Below, piece by piece: positions 63,733 through 64,000 of a DNA stretch of 64,000 bases (within the stretch, counting starts at the first letter, position 1; each line of letters opens with the position of its first letter). The DNA is from Symploca sp. SIO1C2 (GTDB lineage: Bacteria; Cyanobacteriota; Cyanobacteriia; Cyanobacteriales; Coleofasciculaceae). The stretch covers positions 577,250 through 641,249 of the forward strand of contig JAAHFP010000001.1 of assembly GCA_010672925.1 (NCBI GenBank), given 5' to 3'. The translations under genes and the position numbers were made by a program. The notes beneath the pieces are model-generated. The model did not search any database and had not been told where the DNA came from. It saw only the letters and a list, made by a program, of their open reading frames with translations.

Positions 63733-64000
63733 ACTTAGAGTTAAACCCACTATTAAAGTTTTTAGAAAAGAGAGCCACAATTTTTGCTCTGCTCTTTTTA
63801 TCAGAACTTTTACGCTTCGATAGCTTATACAGTGACCCAGATCCCAGAGCCGATGTTGTTGCGGTAGGTAATCCTTTAAATCCTGTGATGTCGCTGTTAC
63901 AGCACAGTATTTATGCAGCTACACTTCTTCTTATACTTGCTCGTTGGAAAAGTGTTATTCGTGCTGGTTTAAGAGACCAACTCATTTGGCTCTTAGCAGG
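63729..64000 (+). CDS. O-antigen ligase/Wzy-like polymerase, N-terminal part (runs off window)
   Basis: The frame is open from ATG 63729 to the window end (90 codons). It begins MNLELNPLLKFLEKRATIFA and shows hydrophobic segments (ATIFALLFLSELL, then SIYAATLLLILARW) with a periplasmic-type loop between, like cyanobacterial exopolysaccharide polymerases. The position after Wzx and a coupled GT2 supports Wzy. The assignment is provisional because only the first fifth or so is visible. Confidence 0.55.
   Translation, partial: MNLELNPLLKFLEKRATIFALLFLSELLRFDSLYSDPDPRADVVAVGNPLNPVMSLLQHSIYAATLLLILARWKSVIRAGLRDQLIWLLA

Overview
The window is chromosomal DNA of a filamentous, repeat-rich cyanobacterium. 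Supporting signs are psbZ (photosystem II), a BicA-type bicarbonate transporter, the beta-carboxysome shell protein CcmO, a ferredoxin-type glutamate synthase, a SomA-type SLH porin, many HIP1 octamers (GCGATCGC), and abundant short tandem heptamer repeats and palindromic intergenic repeats. A Moorena/Lyngbya-like genome would fit, but genus is inference.

Layout. 0-6.3 kb: end of a pentapeptide-repeat protein, an Era-type GTPase, IS relics, a probable pentameric ligand-gated ion channel homologue divergent from an exported choloylglycine-hydrolase-family amidase, and a VapBC toxin-antitoxin pair. 6.3-14.1 kb: a DHH-CBS-CBS-tRNA nucleotidyltransferase fusion that has absorbed repeats in frame, psbZ-ribH, tRNA-Gly(GCC), a ProA-like protein lacking the catalytic cysteine, and a methionine gamma-lyase-family PLP enzyme. 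14.2-20 kb: two tandem exported paralogues, then a carbon-concentrating block of bicA, an orphan structured RNA resembling an OMEGA/HEARO RNA, ccmO and a CcmR/CmpR-type LysR regulator. 20-31 kb: a large dynamin-like GTPase, yidD, a phytol/polyprenol kinase, a 49-residue protein, murJ, an SLH porin, mraY and a glycosyltransferase. 31-39 kb: small genes, an aminotransferase with a universal stress protein, an orphan DUF433 protein, and a TPR membrane protein joined in frame, through one TGA, to an upstream N-terminal domain. 39-50.8 kb: ferredoxin-glutamate synthase, a cupin, an IscA-like protein and the str operon (rpsL, rpsG, fusA, tuf, rpsJ). 50.9-56.5 kb: two methyltransferases, a Lon N-domain protein, a receiver-histidine kinase hybrid and galE. 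57.8-64 kb: an exopolysaccharide cluster (GT4, Wzc-like BY-kinase, Wzx-like flippase, GT2, start of a Wzy/O-antigen-ligase-like gene) that leaves the window.

How the genes work together. bicA, ccmO and the LysR gene cover bicarbonate uptake, carboxysome shell and regulation. murJ and mraY are both in the lipid II pathway. The str operon is a standard translation module. The right-hand cluster looks like a Wzx/Wzy-type polysaccharide export locus, for which galE could supply UDP-galactose.

Most gaps of 300 bp or more hold repeats: heptamer arrays, a GC-rich GTAGGGGCGGGTTT family, and at least two MITE-like families with terminal inverted repeats. The observations most worth following are the orphan OMEGA/HEARO-like RNA, the ligand-gated channel homologue, the in-frame TGA, the cysteine-less ProA paralogue and the repeats inserted in the nucleotidyltransferase active site. 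All assignments come from reading the sequence; no database search was run.
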